Notes: generated from the sequence alone by a model not told the origin. Numbered from the stretch's first letter, positions 38,869 to 49,934 are shown. The stretch: 64,000 nucleotides of DNA from Coprococcus eutactus (GCF_025149915.1 NZ_CP102278.1:1844001-1908000); one strand, 5' to 3'. Numbers and translations: made by a program.

Positions 38869-39159
38869 TCAAAAAATTAATGGCTGATCAACATCTATCC
38901 CCTTATCACATCCTATATGATCAACTTTAGTTTGATATTTACTTCCCAAATAATAAAACCTGAGACTGTCCACTGTATCATCAATTATTTCAGACAACAA
39001 GGCTTTCAATTTAACGCTCTGTGCTTGGTCCACTATACATTCGAAAACTGAATTCTGTACTCGTCGGCCATAATTTTCACATTGTTTTGCAACCTTTCTC
39101 AATCTATTTTTTCCTGCAGATGTTTCCGTATTAACATCATAGGTTATCAATAATAACAT
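38869..39159 (-). CDS. cas2: CRISPR-associated endonuclease Cas2
   Basis: 96 residues, Cas1 partner in spacer integration. It shows the ferredoxin-like start MLLLITYDVNTETSAGKNRLRKVAKQCENYGRRVQNSVFEC with the conserved Asp after the first strand. I chose ATG 39159, preceded by GAGGTGATAAGA; the open frame runs to 39243. It starts ten bases after cas1. Confidence 0.96.
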   Translation of the reverse strand: MLLLITYDVNTETSAGKNRLRKVAKQCENYGRRVQNSVFECIVDQAQSVKLKALLSEIIDDTVDSLRFYYLGSKYQTKVDHIGCDKGIDVDQPLIF

Positions 39160-39169
39160 TCTTATCACC

Positions 39170-40201
39170 TCATTTCCACAAAAAAACAGGGTATCCATCA
39201 ATATCCCCTCGGAGATATCTTGCCAAAAGCATTGTCTGAACATATGGCACTATTCCCCACTCAACCTTTTCCTTCAAATATGGATGTGTAATTACTTCTT
39301 TCTTTTTATTTTGCCACTCCACCAATACCTTTTTTCTTGCATTATCACTTAGTAATACTGCCCCATTTTCTTTTTTAGAAAAATCCTTTCCTGTTATTAT
39401 CCTTTTATTTATAAGTGACAGAACAAACCTATCTGCATAAACCGCTCTAAATTCCTCAATTAAATCTAACGCCAACGAAGCCCTGCCAGGTCTATCCGTA
39501 TGTAAATACCCTATATACGGATCCAACCCTACAACTTCCAAGGCCGATGCAATCTGATTGGTCAATAATGTATAAACAAATGACAGCATAGCATTTATAT
39601 TATCTTGAGGAGGTCGTTTATTTCTTACTTGAAACACAAAATCTCTTTTTTGCTGTAATATAAGCTCATTGAACACCCCAAAATAAATACTTGCCGCCTC
39701 TCCCTCATATCCTCTTAATTCATCATTTGACTTAGCACCTCTTATTAATTCCAAGGAATTTTTTAAATGTAATGATGCGCGTTTCACCCGTTCCGCATCT
39801 ATCTGCATCGCATGATCCCTAATAGCCCTCTCCAAAACCCATCGTGCATTATATACTTTACCCAATATACAACTTTTGGAAATCTCTAGGCTTTTTTCTG
39901 CATCTAATGAGCTATCATATTGTTGTCTCCGCAAAATAACATTTCCCTTTACTTTTCCCGTTATACGAGCTAGAAATTTTCCTTGAGGAGTTACATAACA
40001 TAATGAAATATTCCGATCTGCACATGCGCCCATAAGTGCCGGACTTGTTCCTTTATACCCAAACACAACTATCCCATCCAAATTATGCAAAGGCAATCGG
40101 CCAATCTCTAGGCTATCTTGATATACTACAACAGTTTCTCCTTCTAACCCCAAATAACCATTTTCAGATGTTACATAAAGTGTATTTAATAATTTTTTCA
40201 T
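39170..40201 (-). CDS. cas1: CRISPR-associated integrase Cas1 (type I-C)
   Basis: 343 residues. Metal-binding residues are visible in RGYEGEAASIYF (Glu), GYLHTDRPGRASLALDLIEEFRA (His, Asp, Glu). The N-terminal beta domain (LLNTLYVTSENGYLGLEGETVVV) mediates dimer contact. It overlaps cas4 by four bases (ATGA). Confidence 0.97.
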   Translation of the reverse strand: MKKLLNTLYVTSENGYLGLEGETVVVYQDSLEIGRLPLHNLDGIVVFGYKGTSPALMGACADRNISLCYVTPQGKFLARITGKVKGNVILRRQQYDSSLDAEKSLEISKSCILGKVYNARWVLERAIRDHAMQIDAERVKRASLHLKNSLELIRGAKSNDELRGYEGEAASIYFGVFNELILQQKRDFVFQVRNKRPPQDNINAMLSFVYTLLTNQIASALEVVGLDPYIGYLHTDRPGRASLALDLIEEFRAVYADRFVLSLINKRIITGKDFSKKENGAVLLSDNARKKVLVEWQNKKKEVITHPYLKEKVEWGIVPYVQTMLLARYLRGDIDGYPVFLWK

Positions 40202-40863
40202 TCAACATTATCTCCTAACATCTGTGATATATAATTTTTTACTGATCCAGCTTTATTTAATCTTGGCAAACAAATGTCTTTCAATGAGCAAGAATTACAT
40301 GATTTGCTTTGTTTTACCTTGGGAGTATACCCTCTCTTAAAATAATCATGCATCTCTTCAAACATTTTAGTTGCCATATCTCTTAGCTCCTGAGAAACCT
40401 GCACAACTTCTCTTCTTCTTGTTTCTCCATAATATATTGCGCCCTCTTCTATTTGTGTAGAAAACATCTCCTCTAGGGCCATTGTCTGTACTACTAATTG
40501 AAGTTTATCCTCCTCCGACACCTTGGGCTTTCCTTTTTTATACTCAATTGGATATATGCTATATAATCCACGATGCCCACGTAGAGAAACTCCATCATCA
40601 CACTTATGGAACTCAACAATATCACACTCCCCTACTGCACCCAGTTTCCTGGATGCAATTGGAAGTGCTCTCACTATAAGTACATCTTTTCTCTTCTCCG
40701 TAATATATGGATCATGAGCTTTCTTATGCATAAGCTCACCTACTGCAGTATGATAATTTTCAGACCACTGCTGCTCTATATGTATGAGTGCCCATTGGCG
40801 TCTGCAAAACTTAAAATGCTGTATACCAGATATCATCAAATACTCTTCTTCTGCGTACTCCAT
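40198..40863 (-). CDS. cas4: CRISPR-associated exonuclease Cas4
   Basis: 221 residues, a RecB-type nuclease that trims prespacers and selects their PAM. It has an N-terminal Cys (HFKFCRRQWAL), nuclease motifs GECDIVEF and YPIEYKKGKPK, and C-terminal cysteines in CNSCSLKDICLP completing an iron-sulfur cluster. It overlaps cas7 by one base. Confidence 0.96.
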   Translation of the reverse strand: MEYAEEEYLMISGIQHFKFCRRQWALIHIEQQWSENYHTAVGELMHKKAHDPYITEKRKDVLIVRALPIASRKLGAVGECDIVEFHKCDDGVSLRGHRGLYSIYPIEYKKGKPKVSEEDKLQLVVQTMALEEMFSTQIEEGAIYYGETRRREVVQVSQELRDMATKMFEEMHDYFKRGYTPKVKQSKSCNSCSLKDICLPRLNKAGSVKNYISQMLGDNVE

Positions 40864-41774
40864 TAAACCATCCTTTTTACCTCTACTGAGTCTGGAATAT
40901 TATCATTATGTATCTCTACAATATAATCCTGATATCTTCTTGGATATTCAATACCATCCATCTTCTTAACTTCAACAGAATCAAACAACTTATATGCTGG
41001 ACAATCACCAAGTTCTTTACTGTGCTTAAATACTATCAACTCACGCACAGCCATCTTGCCTCTAGCGGCAGAATGATCATTTTCAAACATATTGATAAGT
41101 GCATCCCATAGTAAATCAAGATCCTCTTCTGAAAATCCCGTTACCTTTCTTGCAAGATTTGCTGATATATATCCCTCCAAACGATATAACCCATATGGTA
41201 CAATACTTTTTCTTCCCATCTCTGTACTCTTGTTTTCAGCATCCTTTTCAGTTGTAATTGCAACTCTGGTAATTGTAACTTCCTGACTGATAATTGGATC
41301 TATGCTCCTAGCAAATCCTAACTGTACCGGTCCCCTGACCTGTCCGCAATTCAATGAGGCTTTAACAAACGTAGTCATAACTGCTCCAAATGTCCTAATA
41401 TCATAAAAATTCTCGCACATATAATCTCTCAATTTTCTATCAACATCTGGATCTGACTTTTTTAATTTCTTTATTTCTTCCGTAAGTTTTTTGTCTTCAG
41501 TCTCCTCAACCCCTAAACTTTTACAAGCATTTCTGTCACTCTTATTTAATGGCACATCCTCTTTTATATATATTCCATATCCCTTTTCATCTTCTTTAAC
41601 AGTTTCAACATAATTACGTATTTTCCGTTTTATACAAACATCTGTAACCAAACCCAATCCACTCTCAGGATCAATTCTTGGCATATTGCCAGCATCAGGA
41701 TCTCCATTTGGATTTCCATTCTCAACATCAAATAACACTACAAATTCATATCTGTTTTTTATTACATCACCCAT
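40863..41774 (-). CDS. cas7: Cascade backbone subunit Cas7 (Csd2, type I-C)
   Basis: 303 residues, RNA-binding backbone of the interference complex. The N-terminus NRYEFVVLFDVENGNPNGDPDAGNMPRIDPESG is diagnostic for Csd2, as is IRTFGAVMTTF and the RGPVQL segment. It starts directly after the cas8c stop (TAAATG). Confidence 0.97.
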   Translation of the reverse strand: MGDVIKNRYEFVVLFDVENGNPNGDPDAGNMPRIDPESGLGLVTDVCIKRKIRNYVETVKEDEKGYGIYIKEDVPLNKSDRNACKSLGVEETEDKKLTEEIKKLKKSDPDVDRKLRDYMCENFYDIRTFGAVMTTFVKASLNCGQVRGPVQLGFARSIDPIISQEVTITRVAITTEKDAENKSTEMGRKSIVPYGLYRLEGYISANLARKVTGFSEEDLDLLWDALINMFENDHSAARGKMAVRELIVFKHSKELGDCPAYKLFDSVEVKKMDGIEYPRRYQDYIVEIHNDNIPDSVEVKRMV

Positions 41775-44197
<2,423 letters not shown>

Positions 44198-44216
44198 TTA
44201 AATATATTGTATTTCT

Positions 44217-44245
44217 ATAATAACGCATTGTGATACGTATAGCAA
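44217..44245 (-). promoter_or_regulatory. Promoter of the cas5c operon
   Basis: On the minus strand TTGCTA (44245-44240) and TATTAT (44222-44217) are 17 bp apart, placing the start near 44210, about 30 bases before the cas5c ATG. The -35 box lies inside the sequence matched by the small RNA encoded opposite. Confidence 0.6.
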
Positions 44246-44269
44246 TACAATATTTAAAACATTATTGAA
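44233..44269 (-). promoter_or_regulatory. Predicted Cascade target site (PAM TTC plus protospacer) in the cas5c promoter
   Basis: Minus strand: TTC at 44269-44267, then AATAATGTTTTAAATAT from 44266. Against the guide of the small RNA (AATAAGGTTTTCAATAT) positions 1-5, 7-11 and 13-17 are identical, with mismatches at 6 and 12; pairing is lost from 18 on. Type I guides tolerate mismatches at every sixth base. A 34-nt protospacer spans the cas5c -35 box, and the PAM and seed lie in the -35 of the small RNA promoter. Confidence 0.75.
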
Positions 44270-44293
44270 ATTTATTATATTTTTATATATACT
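44265..44293 (+). promoter_or_regulatory. Promoter of the CreR-like RNA
   Basis: TTGAAA (44265-44270) and TATACT (44288-44293) at 17-bp spacing predict a start near 44300, 12 bases before the conserved repeat end. No open reading frame follows on the plus strand, which supports an RNA product. Confidence 0.75.
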
Positions 44294-44299
44294 AAACGT

Positions 44300-44388
44300 G
44301 TCTGTTTTACAGTGGATTGAAATAATAAGGTTTTCAATATGATTACCTGATGCGGTGGATATTTATATACCCACCGCATTTCATTTAT
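44300..44388 (+). ncRNA. CreR-like cas-regulating RNA (degenerate mini-CRISPR)
   Basis: About 89 nt in the gap between cas3 and cas5c, antisense to the cas genes. In order: a small CTGT/ACAG hairpin where the repeat hairpin would sit; GTGGATTGAAAT (44312-44323), identical to the 3' end of the array repeat and containing the whole 11-nt handle left by Cas5c; a spacer-like segment from 44324 (AATAAGGTTTTCAATATG...); and a 9-bp terminator stem at 44350-44379 with a T-rich tail. The rest of the repeat is degraded, so it is not a normal array unit. The guide matches the cas5c promoter beside a TTC PAM with limited pairing, which suits binding without cleavage. CreR RNAs of this design are established in archaeal type I-B; the function here is inference. 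Confidence 0.8.
44350..44388 (+). terminator. Terminator of the CreR-like RNA
   Basis: Stem ATGCGGTGG (44350-44358) with CCACCGCAT (44371-44379), then TTCATTTATTT on the plus strand. On the minus strand no U-run follows, so the polarity favours a plus-strand transcript, although it may also stall cas3 transcription 10 bases after its stop. Confidence 0.75.
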
Positions 44389-46530
44389 TTATAAAAATAT
44401 CGCATCCCCCTCATCTACCAAGCAAACTAAACCACATTCTTCTGAGTAGTATTCCATTGATGTCAATTCATAAAAATCTCGCACATCATCTGAAACGAGG
44501 CGTATTATTCCTGCATCATACAATTTCTGAAATTCTGATTTTTCACCACAATAAACCTGAACACAAAACTGTCCTGCTTTTCGCATTCTTTCTTTTGATA
44601 TGCCTTTTAGCTTTATCTCATCCATCAACTCTTTTGCCTCATCTGTATTACCGACAAAAATTGTTGCCATATCCTGCTCAATTATTTTAAACTCTTTTCC
44701 GACCTTTGCATAATTATACTCAGGATGAACAAACTCACCTAAAATTTTCTTCTTATCAAGGCCATCGCCCCTGAAATGATACAGTCTCTTAAAATAATCT
44801 GATATACACTCTGGACTATCTACTATTTCATAATCACATAATACAGACTTAGCAACCTCAATCTGTTGTTTTTGATTTAACGGAATCCTGCAATTCTCAA
44901 TATCAAAAATATTAACTATACTCTCAGCTTGATTTCTTTTTCCCTCTCTATTGCATCTACCTGCAGCTTGTATAATAGAATCTATTCCTGCAATCTGACG
45001 ATACACATGCTTAAAGTCTAAATCCACCCCTGCCTCGACTAAACTTGTTGATACTACGACACATTTTTCTCCATTCTGCAAACACTTTCTTATTTTTTTC
45101 AAAACAATTTTTCTATGCAATGGGTACATATTTGTTGATAGATGAAACACTCCTATTCCACATAGTTCCATATAAATATCTTGAGCCATTCTCTTCGTAT
45201 TTACGATACACAAAGCACAATCTTCATCTTTTAGCATACTTGTCAATTTATCTCTCGATATTGTTCCGATGTTATTGTATTTAACTCTCTTAAAATATCC
45301 AAATTGTTCATGCATCCTTGGACATAGTTCCATAAATTGTGTGTTTTCTGGAAATAATGAACCTAACGCTGGCTGTGTCGCCGTGCATAATACTATACTT
45401 GATCTATATCTAATTACTAGTTCGCTAATCATATAAATACAAGGTTTCAGATAATCAGTCGGCAACATCTGTGCCTCATCAAATATAATGACACTATTTG
45501 CTATATTATGTAATTTCCTGCATTTTGAAGATTTATTTGAGAATAACGACTCAAAAAACTGAACATTCGTTGTAACTACAATGGGTTTATCCCAATTTTC
45601 ACTAGCCAATTGCATTGGCTCAAAATCTTCTCGTCCATCATAATCTACATTACAATGATTTTCCAAAACGTTCTGTTCTCCAAGTATGTCCCTGAACACC
45701 TGCGCATTCTGCTCTATAATACTGGTATATGGAATTACATATATTACACGATCCATATCATTTTCTACTGCATGTTTTAGTGCAAATGCAAGTGATGCAA
45801 TAGTCTTTCCTCCCCCAGTTGGAACTGTTAGTCTAAAATAGCCTTTTTCATTCTGCCCTTCATTTAAACAATGTTTTAATATTTCTGTTCTACGTCCATT
45901 TATCGATTCTGTATTATCATTTTTCAACCATCTACTAATATGTGTTTCAAGTTTGCTCAATAATATCTTTACATTTTCCCCTGAGTTTCTATTAACATCC
46001 CCATTTTTCATAAAATACTCAGTATCAAGGAAATCTGCATCAACCAAACACGAATAAATCATTCTAAGAAAAACGCTTAAAGGAAAATCTGCATCTGAAA
46101 GATTCTGTAATATAATTGGATCTGTTTTCAATTCAGGAATCTCTATTTCATATTTATACGAACTATAATCATATATCTTTTTCTTTTCACATCTATACCT
46201 TAAACTTGAATGAATAACTGTATTTCCATAATCTGGTAACCCAGCATGGTGTCCTGCTATACAATAGCTTAATAACTGATAATACCCCCCCAATTCCATA
46301 CATAGTTTTGCACCTGCTGTGGAATGATCGACTTTATCATCTGTGTTATTAATTATTTTATTTTGAAACTGCTTTGAATATTTACCAATGTCATGCAATA
46401 ATCCACAACAATATCCCCAGTCTGCTTTTCCAAACTTATCAGCAAATTGAGCTGTTAACCTTGCTGTTCCTATCAGATGATCCTTAACACTTTGTTCTGA
46501 AACACCATTTATATGTGCAATATATTTCAC
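44389..46530 (-). CDS. cas3: CRISPR-associated helicase-nuclease Cas3
   Basis: 713 residues. An N-terminal HD nuclease (His18 and the pair in GLLHDIGKYSKQF) is fused to a superfamily 2 helicase: VPTGGGKTIASLAFAL (Walker A), VIIFDEAQMLP (DEAQ box), CTATQPA (motif III) and AAGRCNREGKR (motif VI). It degrades DNA after Cascade binding. The start is GTG 46530 with AGGGGG upstream. It has its own promoter and is separated from the Cascade genes by the regulatory RNA locus. Confidence 0.96.
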   Translation of the reverse strand: MKYIAHINGVSEQSVKDHLIGTARLTAQFADKFGKADWGYCCGLLHDIGKYSKQFQNKIINNTDDKVDHSTAGAKLCMELGGYYQLLSYCIAGHHAGLPDYGNTVIHSSLRYRCEKKKIYDYSSYKYEIEIPELKTDPIILQNLSDADFPLSVFLRMIYSCLVDADFLDTEYFMKNGDVNRNSGENVKILLSKLETHISRWLKNDNTESINGRRTEILKHCLNEGQNEKGYFRLTVPTGGGKTIASLAFALKHAVENDMDRVIYVIPYTSIIEQNAQVFRDILGEQNVLENHCNVDYDGREDFEPMQLASENWDKPIVVTTNVQFFESLFSNKSSKCRKLHNIANSVIIFDEAQMLPTDYLKPCIYMISELVIRYRSSIVLCTATQPALGSLFPENTQFMELCPRMHEQFGYFKRVKYNNIGTISRDKLTSMLKDEDCALCIVNTKRMAQDIYMELCGIGVFHLSTNMYPLHRKIVLKKIRKCLQNGEKCVVVSTSLVEAGVDLDFKHVYRQIAGIDSIIQAAGRCNREGKRNQAESIVNIFDIENCRIPLNQKQQIEVAKSVLCDYEIVDSPECISDYFKRLYHFRGDGLDKKKILGEFVHPEYNYAKVGKEFKIIEQDMATIFVGNTDEAKELMDEIKLKGISKERMRKAGQFCVQVYCGEKSEFQKLYDAGIIRLVSDDVRDFYELTSMEYYSEECGLVCLVDEGDAIFL

Positions 46531-46557
46531 CTTATCCCCCTACTCGTATAAATTGAC

Positions 46558-46590
46558 TTTTATATTATTATACACCATCCCCCCATCCCT
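46558..46590 (-). promoter_or_regulatory. Candidate cas3 promoter
   Basis: Minus strand AGGACA, 17 bp, TATAAT (in GTATAATAA), about 40 bases before the cas3 GTG. The -35 match is moderate. The remaining sequence to 46730 is C-rich on the plus strand, with no other feature seen. Confidence 0.5.
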
Positions 46591-46730
46591 GTCCTACCAT
46601 TCACTCCCGATTTTCGACCACTCATTCCAGCACCCCCTCGAAATCTACAACATTTACCATCCCTTAACCGCGATTATTACCACCCACTTACTCTGTCATT
46701 CTCTCCCATCTATCCCATTCTTCCCAAGAA

Positions 46731-46748
46731 GGCTGCCTTCCGGCAGCC
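46731..46748 (-). terminator. Hairpin after the exonuclease gene
   Basis: GGCTGCC/GGCAGCC stem with a 4-nt loop, 15 bp after the exonuclease stop; the following minus-strand sequence TTCTTGG is only weakly T-rich. Confidence 0.5.
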
Positions 46749-46762
46749 CCCTATCGTTCATC

Positions 46763-47434
46763 TCAAGCCCCAACTCCGTTCCACGCTGAGAAGTCTATCA
46801 AACTTCCTATGCTCGAGGTCAGTTCTTCATGATTGAATGCCTCCAGCACACTCTTCATTGTCTTGGCAAATCTTTTCTCGTCCTTTGTGAGTGCCAGAAG
46901 ATATGCGGTGTTTCTGGCATCACAGCAAGCGTCATGCTTCTGACCTGCGAAGTCTATACCTGCATAATCCACCGCCTGGGATAAAGTAATGATCCTTCCA
47001 ATGCCAACCAGATCGCTGAATTCCTTCTGGAAGTCATGCCACTGTCTGAATACCTTGTCTACATCTTCTTTCCACGGTATGTTCTTCAGCTTCATTTCTC
47101 TGCGAAGCTGAAGTTCATCAGAATCGCTCCAGCCATACATGACCACTTCTTCTCCGAAACTAATGCACCACTTTATGAAAGCGTCAAATGCGTCTGCAAA
47201 CACAGGACTATCCTGAAGCTTATCCATGGTTATTCCCGTGAGCTTCTCAACCTTTTTTACCACCTTTTCGTTGAACTGCGGTTTTACATACATCTTAAAT
47301 GCGCCTATTTCCTCGAATTTTTCATTCATGGTAACGGCTCCGATCTCTATCACCTCATTGGTGCTTATCTTTCTCTCATTTTCATATTTGAAGTCCAACC
47401 AGTTCATCTCAAGATCTACAACTATATGTACCAT
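46763..47434 (-). CDS. DEDD-family 3'-5' exonuclease
   Basis: 223 residues of the RNase T/DnaQ-like fold. Motif I is VVDLEMNW (Asp-x-Glu), motif II lies around MYGWSDSDELQL, and motif III is GQKHDACCDARNTAYL (His and Asp, DEDDh type). Its nucleic-acid substrate is unknown. ATG 47434 has AAAGGAG six bases upstream; the frame is open to 47461. Monocistronic and separate from the cas operon. Confidence 0.88.
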   Translation of the reverse strand: MVHIVVDLEMNWLDFKYENERKISTNEVIEIGAVTMNEKFEEIGAFKMYVKPQFNEKVVKKVEKLTGITMDKLQDSPVFADAFDAFIKWCISFGEEVVMYGWSDSDELQLRREMKLKNIPWKEDVDKVFRQWHDFQKEFSDLVGIGRIITLSQAVDYAGIDFAGQKHDACCDARNTAYLLALTKDEKRFAKTMKSVLEAFNHEELTSSIGSLIDFSAWNGVGA

Positions 47435-47540
47435 TTTTGCTCCTTTCCGACACCGTATCATATTTTTTCACAATCCTAACTTTTCTCTTATGCAATTCTA
47501 CCTCATTCAGTGTACTATTTTTTTCACACCGGGGTAAAAC

Positions 47541-47575
47541 AAAAAGGGCAGCCACCAATCCGGTAGTCTGTCCCT
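47541..47575 (-). terminator. Intrinsic terminator of the helicase gene
   Basis: Minus-strand AGGGACAG pairs imperfectly with CTGCCCT, followed by TTTTTGTTTT. Confidence 0.75.
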
Positions 47576-47627
47576 GTCTGTTTCATATATCATTGTTCGC
47601 TGCTTTCACTGACTAGTGTTTCCTACG

Positions 47628-49934
47628 CTATCGGCCAAACTTTTCAAGAGCCGTCCCAATCTTCAGATTTCTCTCAGTTGCCATCTTGTCAAACTTTATG
47701 ACATAGCAGCCTATATCTGTCCGCATAGCTGTTATAGTGCCCTCTCCAAATACTTTATGCATCACACGGTCACCCACTGAAAGTTCCGTATCCGAAGGGC
47801 ATATCCTGGATTCATTTGCCGCTATGTAGCTCATAGCATCGTCCACCAGTCTTTTAGGGAGATCATGTGCATAGTCTATCACGTCACGGTCTATATTGAA
47901 GATGAATCTGGATGGATACCGGAAAGACTCATCATAGTTCAACCCCTCGGCATCACTGATATACAGAGCCTTCTCCGCTCTAGTGAATGCCACATACGCC
48001 ATTCGTCTTTCTTCCTCTAGGCGTTCCTCTGTATCCACATGCTTACTTGGAAATATCCCCTCATTCATCCCGCACACGAACACATAAGGGAATTCCAATC
48101 CCTTTGCCGTGTGAACTGTCATCATGGACACTGTCTCTTTGTCTTTTTCACGGTCATTGTTCGTGTAGAGCGCGATGCTCTGGAGATATTCCTCCAGGGT
48201 ATTCTCTTCACCTGATGTCTTCTCGTATTCATCTACAGACTGCTTGAATTCCGCCAGATTATCCAGACGCTCCTGCTCACCCGACTGTCTGAGCATCGCC
48301 TCATACCCGGTCTGATCCAGTACCTCCGTCACCAGATCTGACAGACTCTTTTCCTTATAGGTCTTCTTGAACGCCTCTATGGTATCCACAAATGCTGCAG
48401 CCCCAGTTGACTTGATCGTTTTATCCTCCAGAATGTCCAGGAGGCCGTTATACAGTGAACATCTGTGACTCTCCGCGTATGCCTTTACGAGAGCCATTCG
48501 TTTCTTGCCGAAGTTGCGCTTTGGCTCATTGATCACGCGGCGAAATGACAGATCGTCCGAATAGACTATCATTCTGAGATATGCAAGTACATCCTTTATC
48601 TCTTTTCTTTTATAAAACTCCATTCCACTGTACAGTGTATACGGAATCTTTGCCTTGATGAACGACTCCTCTATATTTCTCGATACAAAATGAGATCTGT
48701 ACAGCACCGCCATCTCGTTGTACGATGCACCTTCTGAAACCAGTCTCTGTATCTCCGAGGTCATCCACTGAGCCTCATCCCCGGTCGTCCTGGAATGTAT
48801 ATATATAGGTCTTCTGCCCGACTCCTTATACGCCTCAAGCCTGTGCGGAAGCCTCTTCTTGTTCTTCTCTATGAGCGAGTTGGACACAGCAAGTATCTCT
48901 GGTGTTGATCTGTAATTCATATCAAGGAATATGGTTCTGGTATTCTCATGTGTCTCGTCAAATTCAAGTATGTATTCTATCTGTGCCCCGCGCCATGTAT
49001 ATATGGTCTGATCCGGATCTCCCACTATGAACAGATTCCTGTGATATCCACTGAGAATCTCTGCCAGCGCATACTGACTGTTGCTCACATCCTGAAATTC
49101 ATCCACCATGACATACATCATCCGCTCCTGCCATTTGATCCGCTTCGTTTCATCTGTCTGAAGTATATACAATGCAATCGTTATGAGATCGTCATAGTCA
49201 AGCCCATACACCTTCTTCTGCTCATACAGATATCCTAGGAATACCTTATCCTCCACCTTCTCTGCCTTCTCATAGTCTGCAAGAAGTTTTTCGTTCCCTA
49301 TCTCCGCAAGATACGGTATATGCAGCATCTGACTTTTCAGGGCTGTTATATGATCTCTCGCAGAGTCAAATGTATATGTTCTCGACTGTATATGTGCATT
49401 CTCATACACAGTCTTGAGTATCTCCTCTGTATCTTCGTCATCCATAACAACGAAGTTCTGTGGGAAGTTGATCGCATGTATGTCTTCCCTCAGCAGCTTC
49501 ACACAGAATCCATGAAATGTACAGATATAGCCAGTATCACTGTCACCTATCATCTGTCTTATCCTCTTGCTCATCTCCCTGGCTGCCTTGTTCGTAAATG
49601 TGACACACAATATATTCGAAGTTGATATTCCCAGCTCATTGACAAGGTATGCATACCTATGAGTAAGCGCCTTCGTCTTGCCGGTCCCCGCACCTGCAAT
49701 GATCCTCACGTATCCTTCTGTGGTTGTAACAGCATCAAGCTGCCTCTCATTGAGTGTGCTCAGATAATTCTCTTTATCTTCCATTCTGTTATCTTTCATC
49801 CCGTTATCTTCCATCCTGTTATCTTGAATCCTGTTATCTTGAATCCTGTTATCTTCCATCCCACTATCTCCCATCCTGTTATCTATCATAAAATCTTTAA
49901 TATTATCTTTCTTATAATCTTCTCTAAAATCCAA
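47628..49934 (-). CDS. pcrA: PcrA/UvrD-type DNA helicase with repeat-rich N-terminus
   Basis: About 768 residues. SF1A 3'-5' helicase for repair and replication-fork processing: LNERQLDAVTTTEG (Q motif), IIAGAGTGKTKAL (Walker A), YVMVDEFQDVSNSQY (Walker B), GDPDQTIYTWRGA (motif III), MTVHTAKGLEFPYVFVCG (motif V) and YVAFTRAEKALYIS (motif VI). The C-terminal tail VGDRVMHKVFGEGTI is PcrA-like. Residues about 16-52 are tandem DNRM(E/Q)-type pentapeptides unusual for the family. The open frame begins at TTG 49934 without a convincing ribosome site, so the true start may be one of several ATGs between 49889 and 49790. Confidence 0.9.
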   Translation of the reverse strand: MDFREDYKKDNIKDFMIDNRMGDSGMEDNRIQDNRIQDNRMEDNGMKDNRMEDKENYLSTLNERQLDAVTTTEGYVRIIAGAGTGKTKALTHRYAYLVNELGISTSNILCVTFTNKAAREMSKRIRQMIGDSDTGYICTFHGFCVKLLREDIHAINFPQNFVVMDDEDTEEILKTVYENAHIQSRTYTFDSARDHITALKSQMLHIPYLAEIGNEKLLADYEKAEKVEDKVFLGYLYEQKKVYGLDYDDLITIALYILQTDETKRIKWQERMMYVMVDEFQDVSNSQYALAEILSGYHRNLFIVGDPDQTIYTWRGAQIEYILEFDETHENTRTIFLDMNYRSTPEILAVSNSLIEKNKKRLPHRLEAYKESGRRPIYIHSRTTGDEAQWMTSEIQRLVSEGASYNEMAVLYRSHFVSRNIEESFIKAKIPYTLYSGMEFYKRKEIKDVLAYLRMIVYSDDLSFRRVINEPKRNFGKKRMALVKAYAESHRCSLYNGLLDILEDKTIKSTGAAAFVDTIEAFKKTYKEKSLSDLVTEVLDQTGYEAMLRQSGEQERLDNLAEFKQSVDEYEKTSGEENTLEEYLQSIALYTNNDREKDKETVSMMTVHTAKGLEFPYVFVCGMNEGIFPSKHVDTEERLEEERRMAYVAFTRAEKALYISDAEGLNYDESFRYPSRFIFNIDRDVIDYAHDLPKRLVDDAMSYIAANESRICPSDTELSVGDRVMHKVFGEGTITAMRTDIGCYVIKFDKMATERNLKIGTALEKFGR
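49785..49890 (-). repeat. 15-bp coding tandem repeat at the helicase 5' end
   Basis: Seven or so in-frame copies of a 15-bp unit (plus strand TTATCTTCCATCCTG and variants) encoding DNRME/DNRIQ/DNGMK. Each methionine-bearing copy offers a potential start codon. Confidence 0.85.

Noticed and set aside
44312..44323. The idea that the lone repeat end is just a stray remnant of an older array
   Set aside because: A remnant would not be expected to have its own consensus promoter, a terminator of the right polarity and a guide matching the adjacent promoter next to the correct PAM; kept instead as a regulatory RNA candidate.
46515..46536. ATAAGGT in the cas3 leader matching seven bases of the small RNA guide
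   Set aside because: It is preceded by GGG rather than a TTC PAM and coincides with the ribosome-binding region, so it is probably chance.
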